This document shows, one piece after another, positions 44,601 through 57,384 of a stretch of DNA of 64,000 nt. This stretch comes from Dacryopinax spathularia (taxonomy: Eukaryota; Basidiomycota; Dacrymycetes; Dacrymycetales; Dacrymycetaceae): positions 372,001 to 436,000 of the forward strand of contig JBBPFI010000017.1 of NCBI GenBank assembly GCA_037974965.1, read 5' to 3'. The position numbers and the translations under genes are program-made. Position 1 is the stretch's first letter. Every line of letters starts with the position of its first letter. Below the pieces are notes generated by a model. That model was not told the DNA's origin. It ran no database searches and was given only the letters and a program-made list of their open reading frames with translations.

Positions 44601-47600
44601 TCTATCAATCCCTCCAATAGATAGAGATGTGTTTTCCCGAGGATCAGAAGTCCGGCTGTAAGGCCTCTCAGTGAATGTGAAGTAAAATGACATCATGGAC
44701 ACTCACGCGAGGAATCGATGCCAACGATCCTATAGACATTGTATATTGCGTGCACCACATCTCCGGCGGAGAGGTATCGTCGAACCCGGCGATGTTTATC
44801 CTCGACAAGCTCATCCTCTAATTTCGGGTCTAGAGAGCTCATAAGCTAAACCCGGCCATAAGAATTACTCATTGCATACCAGGGGATAAATTGGAGTCGT
44901 TATCGTTCCAAGGTGGTAGCTCCGGCTGCGTTGTCGAAGCCGAGTCGTCGAGATCCATTGCCGTAACACGTCGATCGCTTACTGAAGTACGTAGCGCAGA
45001 AGTATCTGTCGGTCCGTTCTTCGTTTGCGCAGGGGTTTGCTGTTCCTCCATGGCTTCCAGCTTTTTTCTGGGTGGTCGTTCAGTAAGATACTCCAGCTGT
45101 GAACTGTGCGTACCTTGTGCGGAACGGGCCTTCGGTCTCGTCAATCTTCCAGGTGCGCACCGCACACTCGGTTATCCAGAGTCCTCGGTCGAAGTCAGTC
45201 GCCGTCCGCCAAGCGGTCTGTTGGTCGACTTGTTCTCGCCACTCGCGACTGCGGGACATGTAATGAGCATTGAAGAAGGGCGGTGGAAGAAACTCACTCG
45301 TCCTGAAGCCGTGCCCTCGTTCGATCTTTATCAACCTTACGAATGCTTGCTCGCAGGGTTGCTGTACGTGCAAACGAGGTCTGCACGGTACCCAATCCAT
45401 GCGTATCGATGCTTTTGGCAGATTTTGGAGTTGATTGAGGAGTGGTCGAGTTGGAACCTGGAGAGTGCAGTGCTTGCAGTAATCGTGTTAACTAAAGAAT
45501 CTGGTTAGACTGAAGTCTTCCAGGTCACCAACGGCGCGTGTCACGTGCCTCATGTCTTTGAGCCGTAGCAATCCGCTCATCAAGAGACACTGTGTACATA
45601 GTTAGACAGTACTTGCTTAAGATAGGCCTTGAAAACGCACACATAACTGTTAGGTGTGTCAATTTGTCAACCAGGCTGCGACTGAGCGGTTGCTGGTCTT
45701 GGCTGGGAGGGAGAACAGAGAGTGTGTTATGAGCGAACTGTGTGAACAGGGAGACCACGTTCTTGGAGCGGAACAGCTGGGGGTGGCTGTCGAGGAGTTC
45801 CAGTAGAGCGTCAGCCAAGGACTCGGAGACATCCTCTTTTGAACAAGCAAGTCAGTTTCCGGCCAATGAATCCTATACATCAGACGTACCCGTATCCGTG
45901 GGCGAGGAGACCCCGGTGGCAGAACGCTCCACATTGATGAAGAAGCTTGCGAGTATTGCAGGCATGACGGAGAGGCAGTAATAAGCGTCTTGAGATGGCT
46001 CCTGTGGTTGTTTGGTGCTTAGCTCTATCCGACCGAGAAGAAGATCGAAGGCCGCTTTCTGAACTTGGGAGTCCCAGCACGAGGGCAGTACATGGCGCAA
46101 GACGAGCCAGCCATGGATCAGCTCGAACTTGCGGGTGAAGGTAGGGGAGATACGGTTGATGAGGGCTAAGAGAGTCAATACGCGGGCGGCGATGTCAGGG
46201 GATGGATCCTCTCCAAGGAGGAGCAGGGCGAGTCGATGGACAGGAAGAGATGCATTGAGGGAGGCGTTGAATTTGACGAGGTGGTCGTACGAGTGCAGAA
46301 CAGAAAGAAGCATGTCGAAGATCTTCATTGCCTTGCTGAAGCTTTTGGAGTTGTCTAATTGCGTGGATATCATTGACAAGGGTGAAATGACTGATTCTGA
46401 TTCTGTGACGAGGTGAGCGGCGAATCATGCAAGGCAGGCAAGGACTCGGAGTTGCTAGATGACGTACCAGGATGTAGATTTGCGATCAGGTAGGTAACAA
46501 GGGGTTTGATGGTATGCTCCGCGGAGAAATGATATAGAATGAACGCTCGTATTGCCTCTATTACGTCGGGTATGATCTCGTCTTGGTATGCGGTGAAACG
46601 GAGACTATGCAGGAGGAGGCGGATAATGCCGAATTTTGCAAAACGATGCTTAATGTTGAACCGGCGATGAGTGGTAGAGGCGACCAGTAAGCCAAAATGA
46701 GATAAGAATGCGCGTTGTACAGGTAGGGCTGTGCGGGCCCATAGATCAAAGTCAAGCAGTAGCGCTCGGTAAGCCACTGTATTGACGATGAGACAGCGGC
46801 TGAGATATTCGTTAGCTTGTTCGCACAGGTATGGGACTCGTTCGTACTCTTTATCCTGCCTGTCAACTCCAACAAACGTCAAGATCACGTTAAGAACGGC
46901 CTCGCTAACGAGAGCAGGCTTCCTCCTAAGCAGATTCGCGATGACATCATATCCATCTGGCCGCAGCATGAGCATGAAGGTATATTTGGGGTTCCAACAT
47001 GCTCACTGTAGGATTCCAGCTCCTCGCTGTTTCGCCAGCTGTAAGCAAGGATGCCCAGCAGAGTTCGCATAGCAGCGAGCAATTCGGGCTCCGTCTTTGC
47101 AAGCTGGATGAGCCGGAGGCCCAGACTGGCGCCACCGATCGCATAGGCGGCGGAGCGTAACGGTAACAGGCTCACCACACGAGCATCTGCTTCAAGCGAC
47201 CACTTCGTTTTCGACACGGTCGTACCGGTAGCTGCGTCGCTATCGTCTTCAGAGAAGGATCTTGCGGCAACCATGACATGAACCGTGGCACCTTCAGGAT
47301 GCAAACCATCCCGCAAAGCCTTGACGATGGCAGTGTTAGTGTCTTTTTCCTTACCCTTGCCCTTTGATCCGCTCTTCCCAGCATCACTCTTGCTCTCAGC
47401 CGCAGCGGCCAAATGGACATTCAACCCGGTAGCAGCTGCATACGTCAAAAACCGTACTAGTCCGGCTTGGAATTTGCCGGTGTAGTGCGGTCCGAGGATG
47501 CGAGGGAGCATGAACATCTCATCCGCGAGCGGATAGGAAAGCAGATGGGTGGGGCCGACATAGACATCGGTGCTTGATGATGAATCTGATGAGTTGGTCG

Positions 47601-49351
47601 CGGGTGATCCGAGTTGGAACTGCAAAGAGGACGGTAATTTTGGGAATGGAGTAGCGATAGACTCAGTTAGATGACCGTTAAGGAAGACGTCTATATGCAA
47701 GAGAGTTATTGGAATGACCTCAATAAATGTGGCCGATGGATACATACAGCATTTCGACTCCCCCTTAGGATCTGCCTTCCAATGCGCCAAACCCAGTTGG
47801 ACCCATTCACCTCGTCTGATCCGACTCTTGCTGAATCGCACGGCTCCTTTAGAAGACGATGTCTCGTATGTCAGCGAGCCGTCCGCACGAATGGACAGTC
47901 GAATTGAGAACCGGGATGAGACGGGTGGGTTTGGAGAAAGGGTCACGAACGTGCGGCTGGTCTCAGCCATGGTGTTTATTTTTGGGAGGTAGATCCAGGA
48001 CTGCCCACCGATTAGCACGTGATCCGTGGTGGTTGTAGATGCATATACGACATACGAGAAAGGTGAAGCCATTGCTTCCAATTGCTCTATCGACAACGGT
48101 CTGAGCCGTACCATCCCCAAGCGCCAAGAACGCAGGCCAGCCAAAACCATCTGTCATCGTATCGCAGCCGTCCGCAAGGACTTCCAGCACCTCGGTATCG
48201 ATGCTTTGCTCTTTCCCCGGCTTGACTGCCCGCTCAAAGAGCATGCGAGCACTGGCGACAGAGCAGGACGTCCGTAGCAGCAGTTTGATGAGCTTCTGTA
48301 GGAGGGGTCGAAGGTTCTCATCTAACGTGTATCCCGGCTTCGGCGACAGCAAAGATCTTGGTGAGTTGGTCGCTGAGAGAGATGAGGGAGACTGCACGGT
48401 TCCCGGAGTTGGGAACATCAGCTGGGTGAGCTGACCGAGAAGATCGATCTCTGGCTGAGCCATGGCTGCGAGATTAAACTGGCTACTCTGAGCGAGTTGC
48501 AAGAGTGCGCCTGCAAGAGCTGCTCTTTCCGAGAACGCGGACAAGCTGGGTAGGAGCGCCAGCATTGTGCTGACTGCTTCGGGGTTGCGCAAGACAGCGG
48601 TCGCGAAGGGGTTGGACGAAGGCGCCGCAGAGGCGGTGAAGAACTCCAGCCGGGAAGGGGTGAAATCCGAAAGAGAGAGGGAGAGGAGAGCACCGAGTAG
48701 GGGCGCGGAGATGGTTGGAACCTCCGCGAGCGGGATGAGCATGGAGGTAAGGGTATCCCATCCGATATTAGCCTGCATATATGCTATCAATTATCGTCCG
48801 TTTCCATCAAGTATGGGGTAGGGCGCACCTGGAACCCTATACGACCCTCTCGCACTCTTAAAACACAATCCAATACCTGCAGAGCTGATCTCACGGCCTC
48901 GAAGGGCGTGTTCTGGTTGGACAGTGTGGCTCCCTTCCGAGTCGGGCTCGGTATCGTCTGCACTTGCGCGCATACGACCTGCAGCGCGCTGAGCAGTCCC
49001 AGCAGTCCGTCCAGCTCCAGGAAGATCGCCACAGTCGAGATGTCTTCCACCATAACTCGTCTTAGGATCTCCAGCAGCTTACGTGTAGATTAGTACCCCG
49101 CTACCGGACGTGCGGATTCGGCGCACCTCCGTGAGCGCTTGCAGATCAAGCGATCCCGCACTCTCCTTCAGCTCCTCCGCTGATCGGCGCATGATATCGA
49201 CTCGGACATCGTGGGCGAAGTCCTCGGGTTCGTCCAGGTCGGGAGAGCCCGACCGAGAGGCCGTTAGTCCAGGTGTGCCGGAACGTGGGGAAAGTGGGTT
49301 GAGGTTCTCGAACCCCGCTGAGCGCAGCGGGCTCAGCAGGTTGCGGAACAT
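41613..49351 (-). CDS. BPH1: BEACH-WD40 protein (Bph1/LYST/Beige family)
   Basis: A large scaffold of the BEACH family, acting in vesicle and vacuole/lysosome traffic. The gene spans 7.7 kb with roughly 18 or more exons. Early ones fit as 49351-49127, 49077-48829, 48772-48056, 48000-47748, 47690-47007, 46956-46468 and 46402-45890; the last is 41673-41613. The N-terminal two thirds are armadillo-like helices with a concanavalin-type insert ([13 protein letters not shown] region). The PH-BEACH region starts near 44830 ([34 protein letters not shown]). The BEACH domain runs from KWQAREISN (about 44040) through [24 protein letters not shown] and [10 protein letters not shown] to [13 protein letters not shown] (about 42740). 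WD40 repeats end the protein ([30 protein letters not shown], final [14 protein letters not shown]). All parts look intact. Yeast Bph1 is about 2,170 aa, and this gene is of similar size. Confidence 0.92.
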
Positions 49352-50710
49352 GGTCGATGCTTGTTGGAGATATCCTTCCTATGGCGAATCCTACACTCCT
49401 GGGGCAGCATATAGAGTTCCCAGATATGGTAGATGTTGAACAACCACGGTTGTCTCGCACAGCAGACTGCGCCTACGCCGGGCTAGGGATCCTTAGACCG
49501 ATCGGGCTCAGACAGCGGCGCGTAAGTACGCGCGAAGCGGACGACAGATTGCTGACTAAGCAGAAGCTGGCAACGAAAGCGTGTCAGCCTGGGATGGAAT
49601 GCCCTGTAACCTTCTTCGATTCAGGTTGCTGCTGTTTCAGGAGACATTCAACGCTGAACTGCAATCCACCACATACTGTAGAACGAGATCGCCATTTCGA
49701 CCTGCACCTCAAAATGCCCTTGGAGATTATCATTCTGCTGGTTCTATTTTCTCGGACGTCTGTGGAGCTCTCGCACCGGCTCCTCGACGGCCAGGCCCTG
49801 CATACCGGTACGGAAGGAAGAACATCTTCTATCGCTCCAGGCATTTGCCGGGCGGCCTTTACAATCGATCAACACGTGATACCCCACAGATCTGAGCAGT
49901 CCAAGGGACCTGAAACAAGTTGATCCAGCCCATCATCCCCATCGCGTACATGTTGCAGGAGAGACATACCGAGTCTGTATCTGGAGCCCTTGAGAAGGGC
50001 GATCGAATAGGCAGCGTACCGATTGGCTTGCAGGACGAGACCACGGTCGTGCTGGCGGCGGTGCAGAGGAAAGGAAGGACCCTCAACATCAGGATAATCT
50101 AACCCAGACGTGCCAGTACTTCAAATACCTCGCTCAGATCGCCCTGCCATGAAACCACCCTCTCTTCCTGTGGAACAAAAGGCTCCCCATCGCCGCCGCC
50201 GCCATCGCTGAGCCAAGAGGGCTGTGACCCACGCGTGACCGCAATCACCCCTTTGAATTCACGTTCCGCTGAATTCCAGGATTCGCTTCCAGGCTTCTGG
50301 CCCTCATCGGAATCAAATCACCGCCTTAGGGCCACGTGTGAACGAACATCTACGCTCTTCCCCCGTTCGCTGGGGTCAGTTCCCGCTAAAGGCCTCGTGT
50401 AGAACGCACCCCTCCGTCTTGCAACCCCCCTTACTTTGAACATCCTTCACCACAGTCACGTCTAAAGCTCTCTTGCATTCCACCCTTCTCAACTTTACAC
50501 CCTTTACAGTGCTCGGAAACAGGATCTCATTCCAACGCTTGAAGCGGCCTTTGCCGATTGTGCTATCTCGTTTTTAATCTCTTACCGGTACGTTTGTTGG
50601 GGCATCTCACATTCCATATACCCAGCATGTATGCTGACTTTCCACCCTTACTAGACTTGACTTCTTGATCGCTTTTGTGACTGTAACAAACGAGAACAAA
50701 ATATACCGAA
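49352..50710. promoter_or_regulatory. Divergent region between the BEACH gene and the gene at 50711
   Basis: About 1.36 kb. Both flanking genes point outward. The part at 50400-50520 is C/T-rich (CTTCACCAC, CCACCCTTCTC), typical of the region near a transcription start in fungi. Short plus-strand open frames at 49357-49923 show no domain and overlap the BEACH promoter, so I do not call them. Confidence 0.4.
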
Positions 50711-53700
50711 ATGGCAATGCAGGAGGTCGAAGTGAGCGAGTTTACGCCGCACATTCTGCGGAGCAAAACTCCCGAAGTGAGCGAGAAGATGGCGTTATAC
50801 TTTGGTGCGTGCGCAACTCCGCCTCTAAAGCTGTCTGTTGTTGACTGCTTGCTTGTACAGAGAGTATGAAGGGTACCACCCCAGACCCACCGCCTTCCAT
50901 CCATAGCAACGAAGATTATGCCCAGTCGGAGCGATCTGTGCCATTGCACCGTTCGAGAAACTACGACAACGGCTACTCTCACACCGGTGCCGACCCGCAG
51001 TACACGATGCTACCGCCTGAGATGCGTCGGGAGGACTCCGCGATGCGACTTGAGCGCGAAGTGTTCGGCGATGACAATCATGGGTCGAGTGACTATGTCC
51101 GCTCAGCAATGAGGAACGGGCACGGGGATGACAGGCGGAGCGCAGCTGGAGGGAGCAGAGTGCAGGAGGAGAATGGACATATCGGGCCGAAACCTGGGCG
51201 TGACGGAAGTTACTACGGCGATGACCGTATGGGCCCCCAGCTCGTGAGGGAGTCAGTGCGCAATGGATGGGACGACCAGGTACGTACACGCTCTCGCGAA
51301 TGCAACACGTGCCGCGTTCAGGGCGTGGCGCATTCCGGTCTGAAAGAGTATCACGTGACTGATATCCGCTGTCTGCTTCTTCTCCTTCCCTTATTACCCC
51401 TTTTCCTACTTCCCTATCGCCGCTATCGCCACCTCGCTCCATAGCCTCAAGCCCGGTCTCCACCGCGCTCCCAGCGGGGCCCGCCGATGGGGGCCGGTCT
51501 TCAAAATCCGCACTATGCGCGCAGTACCGCCGCTCACACCGCTGCTGGATACGCCCTACCCGAGAGTGAAGCCTCCGACTCTGTCGACCTCCCAATGCCT
51601 CGTACAGCTTCACATCGTTCTCGCGCACCGTCGGAAGCCCAAGGTCCGCCTCCTGTGCAGCCTAAGCATCAGAGCTACCAGACGATGTCAAGCGAGCCGT
51701 CGTTCGGACCTGGCTTGCAAAGGGAGTCGATGGCATACAACCCGTTGACGGAACAGCAGCCTCCTCCTGTTCAACAAGTCAGCATCACGATCCAGCCTCC
51801 GACCGACCCTGCCCACTCCCGCGCCCATACACCGAACCAAATCCATCCTTCGAAGACCGATGACGCCGGTTCCGTTCGTACGGAGCGTACGGGGGCTCGT
51901 AGCATCAGAACTTCCAGGACTGCGCCGAGAAGCATTGCGGAAGAAGGCGAGGAGTGGTCTAGGCGCGAAAGACAGGAAGAAGCGCGAAGAGAAAAGGAGT
52001 TTGAGCGCGAGATCGAACATGAGCTCGAGCATGTGCGTGGCAATTCTTCTTTGATGGTCCCGAACCCAGAACAATGGACTCACGTGATGTAAATAGCAAA
52101 TTGAAGAACAACGGTCTCGACGCGAGCCTTCTCCCACTCGAACCGCTCGTACTGCTCGCACGGAACGTACAACGCGCTCTATTCTGAAGCAACCTCCTTC
52201 GGTCCACCCCTCGCAGATGCCTCTTCCAATGTCCGGCCGAACCACACCCGAAAGTCAAGCTGGTCCCTACCAGCCATTCCGCATGGATGATAACCGCTCG
52301 GGTTACGGTGGTCCTCCGGCGGGAGGATACGGTGAAAGCCAGTACAATGCAGCTCTACCAGCCGGCAGTCAGTACGGAGGTGGTCGTCCTGCAGGCAGCC
52401 GATATGCCGGCTCGGCATATGGTGGTGCTCCTGAAGGCGGATATGAGCAACCTGGTTACGGCCAAGCACCACCGGATACATATGCCAGGGACTACGTGTC
52501 GCAGAAAGCCCCGTCCAACTACGAACCGCCCCGCAGTACGTACGGTGGAGCTGGCCAGCGATCTCAGGCACCGTCTCGTTACGCACCCTCCCAGGCGGCT
52601 CAATCGCCCCCAAGATCTCAGTATGCGCGGTCGCAGGCACCCCAGTCTCCGTCTCGATCACAATATGCGCGTTCCGCAGCGCCGCAGTCTCCTCCGCGTG
52701 GCGGCTCTCGATATGCACCAACCCAAGCTGGTCAATCGCCTCGCGGCGCCGGATCCCGCTATGCACCTACGCAACCGCCCATGTCACCGCCTCGCGGACA
52801 AGCGGAATACACAGAACCTCCACCTCCGGCGCCGGTCGAGGTCGCTCCAGGTATAACCGCTGTTCCTGGCGGTTCAGGCGGGAATGTTGATATTGAGCTC
52901 GGTCCACATGGCGAGACGGTCATTCATGTCAACCCGACGGCAGAGCCGCCACGATCTCGTGCTCCTTCTCGTGCTCCGTCGCGTGCCCCATCTCGGGCAG
53001 CCTCCCAGGCCCCGCCACCGAGTAACCGCAGAGAGCCAAGCGTTGCACCGCCGCGCTCTGCTCGTGAGCCACCATTCTCTCACACGCCGCGAACCAGCTA
53101 CACTCTGGATCCAGATGAGCTGGCAGAGCAAGTAAACAAGAGCCGTTTCCACGATGAGGACCTATGCACCCTCCTCAAAACGGCCAAGGATCCTAATATG
53201 CCTCGTGTAGTCAGGCATGCAGTCAGGAGAGCAGTGATCAAGAGGATGCGCAAGCTTGGGATGGAAGGTCCGCCTGAAGATGTGAGTTGTCCCTACCAGT
53301 TTCAGCAGGTCATATACTGACGGTATATTTAGCTCCTCCGGAGCCCTCTCTCGGCAACCACCCGCAGCGGACGGGCCTTCGATCGGGAGAATGCGACACC
53401 TACGCCAATCTTTGCTATTCCGCCGCAACCAGTCCCTGTTGTGGTCCAAGTTCCAGATACCACGGTATACGGTTCCCTCGTATCAATATCCTTATCACTA
53501 ACATCCGCCAGCAGATTCCCCCGTTGTGGGCTGCTCCGCTCTTCGACATGCTTGCTCGTGCACAAAGCCGCTTGGACGATCTGGACACCAAGCTGGAATC
53601 CGTCAAACAGAGCGACGAATCCATTCCAGACGTGGAGGAAGAAGAACTGCCTATCGAAGAGCGCATCCATGAGCTTCCCGAGGAGGAATCGTTGGACATC

Positions 53701-55084
53701 TATGACGATCAGCCAGAGACGCTGGAGACGGCCTCACAGGCGGACACGGAGCGAGCGCCGCCGCCTCCGTCTCGCTCTCCTCTTCCGAGGGACCCATCTC
53801 GCGCTGCAACGCCACAGGCTCCTCGCTCGCCTCAGCCTCCTCAGCAGCAGGATATCAAGGTTCATGTCGGCAACGTCGATATCACCATCCATCAACCCAT
53901 TACCAGGGAGAGCACGCCTCCTGCTCAAGACGATGGTGACATGGCCGCGATGCGTGCTGCGCTCAACAAAGTCCTGGACCCGAGCGAAGCTGGAGGAGAA
54001 ACGCAGCATGACCCGGCGGACCGTGAGGAAGAGCTGTACAAGCTCCGCCAGAAGCCAGTCGATAACGGTGACGCCGCCAGTCACCGCACCTGGGAGATCG
54101 AGCGTGAAGAGAAGGAGACGCTACCTGATCTGCCTCCAAGCGCAATGGGCCACAACGCCGAGCCGTATGCACGGAAGGAGAGCCCGCCCCTCCCACCCAT
54201 TCCGCATGAAGAAGCCGAATACGAGCATGACCAGTCGACGTGGCCGAACAACCGTGGTCCTCAGCCATGGCAGCTTGTCCATCAGCGTTTGCTGAATTGG
54301 GCCATCGTCTGGCCCACGAAGGAACTTGACGATGCTCTCATCTCTTGTCAGCGCGGTCACCAGGTCGACGAGGTCGCTTTATCCATCTGGACTGCTCAAG
54401 TCTACAAGCGGTACATCCGGGCTCGCAAGACTGAACAACCGGACAAGCCCATCGACAGGCTCTTCGTGCCTCCTAACATGGCTGACGCGATCAACAATGC
54501 CGTGTTCAACGGGCGTCACAACGACGCCTGCGGCATGCTCCGGGATCTGTGGACGCCATTCGGCTTGGCTGAAGATAAGAACAACCCTGGTCAGACCAAC
54601 ATGCCAAGACTTTTGGTCGTGTTGGCCAGGCACAGGAGAGACGAGAACCATTGGGTCGTGCATAGATTCTCCCTTCCTGATGGAAGCCTTACGACGTACG
54701 ACACTTATCCAGAACGCTCTCTCCCGGATGGCAGGGTGCGTGCTTCTTCTAACTATATATATTTCAATGGCTGACTAACGCTTCGTGCAGCCCCTCGGTT
54801 GGTGGTTTGCCATCCGCATCGCCTGGCCGCACGCGATGTACCCGCACCCCGACCACCTCGTGCAGAAGATGGTCCGCCTGCACCGTCCGCTCCAGCTGCT
54901 GTGCGACAACTCCGTAGCAGCAGCCGCGATCTGGCGAAACATCCTCATGGGTTCCAAGCCCGAGCGACAAGTTGACCTCGACCGTCTTCGTGATCTCGTC
55001 GCGAGCGAAGTCAAAAACTTGCGCACGAGGAAAGACATGGGCCGGCTGAGCATCAGCACTGGCACGCAATGGGACTTCAGCTGA
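50711..55084 (+). CDS. Large protein with disordered N-terminus and Ulp1-like C-terminal region
   Basis: Seven exons fit in phase: 50711-50804, 50861-51279, 51445-52032, 52097-53281, 53333-53464, 53512-54735 and 54791-55084 (1311 aa, start MAMQEVEVSEFTPHIL). The first 800 residues are disordered: Tyr/Gly-rich, then Ser-Arg-Tyr-Ala-Pro repeats (52568-52800), PSRA repeats, and Glu-rich coils. The C-terminal 250 residues look folded and conserved: WAIVWPTKELDDALI, LSIWTAQVYKRY, PPNMADAINNAVFNGRH, LLVVLARHRRDENHWVVH and GSLTTYDTYP, ending with GWWFAIRIAWP. The order helical region, beta hairpin with HW, then YD resembles C48/Ulp1 SUMO proteases (HW...YDS), but the expected Gln and Cys (QxNGSDCG) after YD are replaced by GWWFA. 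So at most a non-catalytic relative. The likeness is my reading and not proven. Exon 6 has two acceptors three bases apart (CAGCAG). Confidence 0.75.
52568..52800 (+). repeat. Tandem 13-15-residue coding repeat
   Basis: Five or six imperfect copies of a unit of about 39-45 nt encode (S/R)xYA(R/P)SQAxQSPPR, for example SRYAPSQAAQSPPR, SQYARSQAPQSPSR and SRYAPTQAGQSPR. The unit sits in exon 4 of the gene at 50711. Ser-Pro and Arg-rich composition with regular Tyr is typical of phase-separating or filament-forming linkers. Confidence 0.7.
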
Positions 55085-56330
55085 GCTGCCGTCCCTCCGC
55101 GTCAACCATGCACCTCCCCCCGCCGGGTCGGTACACCTGGGGACTGGAAACGAAACGGACTAAATTATTTCTCGCTACGATTCCCGCTTTTTCTTTCTTT
55201 CTTCCCGACTGAAGGAATAAATGCACATACTCTGGAAAATTCTGTTGTACTTCGCAAAGAGGGGAATATATAGGTACGAACAGGCCGCTCTTTGGTGGAA
55301 AGCCTTTCCTCTTGTAAATTGTTTTGTGAGTGTTGTTTTCTTCTTTGTACATGACCCCTTTTGGCTTTGTTTTTGTTTGAACATAAACCGTAGTTACAAG
55401 GAACATGTTGTCACGTCTGCATGGCTTGTCTTCTGTACCTACTTAGGCTTGAATAGGATTAGTGAATAGATATGTTATGAGGCCAATCTGGAGCGCTACG
55501 ATGAATCTTAGATTTCTCGGTATGGATTAATAGGAGTATCACACGCGGTTCATTGGCACAAGTAGTTGAGAATCGACAATCGCTCTTTTCCTTAACCCAG
55601 GGTACGTACTTGGTACAGTATGACAGGGAGCAACAGGCGTAACTACGAACAGCCGATTCTTTCAGCTACAGCGTTCATTTTTACGAAGAAGAGAAAGGAG
55701 AAACAGAGCATAGTCGTCATCATCGGCCCGGCGTCCCCAAACAGACACCGGCGAGGAAAGTGAAGCGGGAAGGAAGCATCAGGCGACGGCGGCTCGGAGC
55801 ACACAGTACAACACAGAACACGACAGTCACGGCAGGACCAGGGAAACAGGATCGTGAACGGAGAATGCGGGGGAAGACGAGCAAGATGGATGACGAGAAG
55901 GAAAGAGAAAAAACAGAAACAGAGAAGGCGGTGGTGGAAGCATCATTTCGAACGGCGTTATGAGCGGAACGGACGGACGTGGACGGCCTGCTTGATTGCG
56001 GTAGATGGTAGAGGTACAGGGAATTGTGGCGAGGTCGTTGGGGAATCCGAATGAGACCGAGACTGGAACCGAGCCGGTGAAACACGGAGCAGCAGAGGAG
56101 ATGGCGAGAGGATCAGGCAGGCGGGCCAGAGTGACGGGACGAAACACATTGAGTACAGACTTGACAGACCCAGAGTCATGTGCACGGTCGAGCGATGCTT
56201 GGAACGTTCGTTTTGGAGTTGAAATCGAGAAAGAAGTCGTTAGTTTTGTTCTTTTGAAGACTTGACGAATGGAGAGGAGAGGTTCATGACGAAGACGAGG
56301 ACAGCGCGAAGAGGGCAAGAGACGACTAGC
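55085..56330. other. Convergent 3' region
   Basis: About 1.25 kb between the stops of the gene ending at 55084 (plus) and the RRM gene (minus, stop at 56331). It is AT-richer than the surrounding exons around 55150-55530. I see no gene. It probably holds two 3' UTRs. Confidence 0.45.
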
Positions 56331-57384
56331 TCAGTAGTTGTTCTGCCCCCCGCCACCGTAGCCACCGGACTGATCTTTGGAACCGGTCAGCTCCCAAGCA
56401 TCCATGTATACACATAGGAGTCATACCCTGGTAGCCCCCGCCACCACCGCCGTAGCCGCCCTGCTGGTATCCCCCACCGCCACCGTATCCGCCGCCCTGG
56501 CCACCATACCCGCCACCGCCGTAGCCACCCTGGCCACCGTACCCTCCGCCACCACGGCCACCGCCGTACCCTCCGCCGCCGTAGCCCCCGCCGCCCTGGT
56601 ACCCTCCGCCACCCTGGTACCCTCCTCCTCCACCGCCGGAGGGACGGGCATTGGCGAGGTTCACGCGGATGCGGCGGCCATCGAGATCTTGCTCGTTCAG
56701 GCCACTGATGGCAGCCTCAGCCTCCTGCTGGGTGCCGAAGGTGACGAAGCCGAAGCCGCGGGAGCGACCAGACTCGCGGTCCTTCATGACAATGCACTAC
56801 ACGATAGGGGTTAACGATGAGTCATAAGCCCCAAACGGCCCGGGGAGCCGATGTGGGAATAAACGCACGTCAAGAACCTGACCGAACTGAGAGAACGCCT
56901 ATGATGAGAATGGATAAGGTCAGTATGCGCCACGATAGGATACCAGGCATGCGGACCGAGCGGAGCGTTTCATCGTTCGTGTTCCATGACAGGTTGCCTA
57001 TATGCGCATATGCGAAGCCGAGACGGGACGAGGACGCATGTGACGTGCAGGCAGGCAAGCAAGCAAGCACAGAAGGGAGAATGAGGCACCGAGACAGTCA
57101 AACGGTCAGAGTCACATACACGGCAAGAGAATCAAGGAGAACAGTCATCACGGAGGAGACGCGATTGTGGCAAGGAAAGAGCTGCTCGAGCCACGCCGGA
57201 GGTGGCGTGCGAGCAGAGAGGGGATGATGATGAGAGTTTATAATCATCCTCTTGGGAGCATATATGCGCATATACGCAGCTCAACGGCAGAGAACGGGAA
57301 ACAACAACGAGCAGGGTAGCCCATGGGAGGGAGGGAGACGGACGACGAGGAGCGCGACTAACCAACGTAGATCTTGGCGGACAT
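56331..57384 (-). CDS. Glycine-rich RRM RNA-binding protein
   Basis: A small single-RRM protein with a Gly-rich tail (168 aa), like animal CIRBP/RBM3 and plant GRPs, binding RNA and acting in stress and mRNA control. Five exons: 57384-57363 (22 nt), 56997-56957 (41 nt), 56898-56869 (30 nt), 56796-56427 and 56374-56331. RNP2 is IYVGNLSW, split by the first intron; RNP1 is RGFGFVTF. Between them lie DETLRSAFSQFG and [12 protein letters not shown]. Residues 88-155 are nearly pure Gly/Tyr/Gln (YGGGGYGG units), and the end is QNNY. The first three introns (365, 58 and 72 nt) lie in the RRM. The 365-nt intron after codon 7 is long for this window, often the site of transcriptional or splicing control in such genes (inference). 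The donor after exon 2 is a weak GTCCGC. Confidence 0.93.

Noticed and set aside
48085-48120. A 25-nt GTAC...ATAG intron in the BEACH gene that would join two frames
   Set aside because: Too short for a spliceosomal intron. A GTATGT...GGGCAG intron with a CTAAT branch site (48055-48001) joins the exons in phase instead.
49581-49923. Plus-strand open frames in the BEACH promoter
   Set aside because: Short, no homology recognised, and the two frames conflict with each other.
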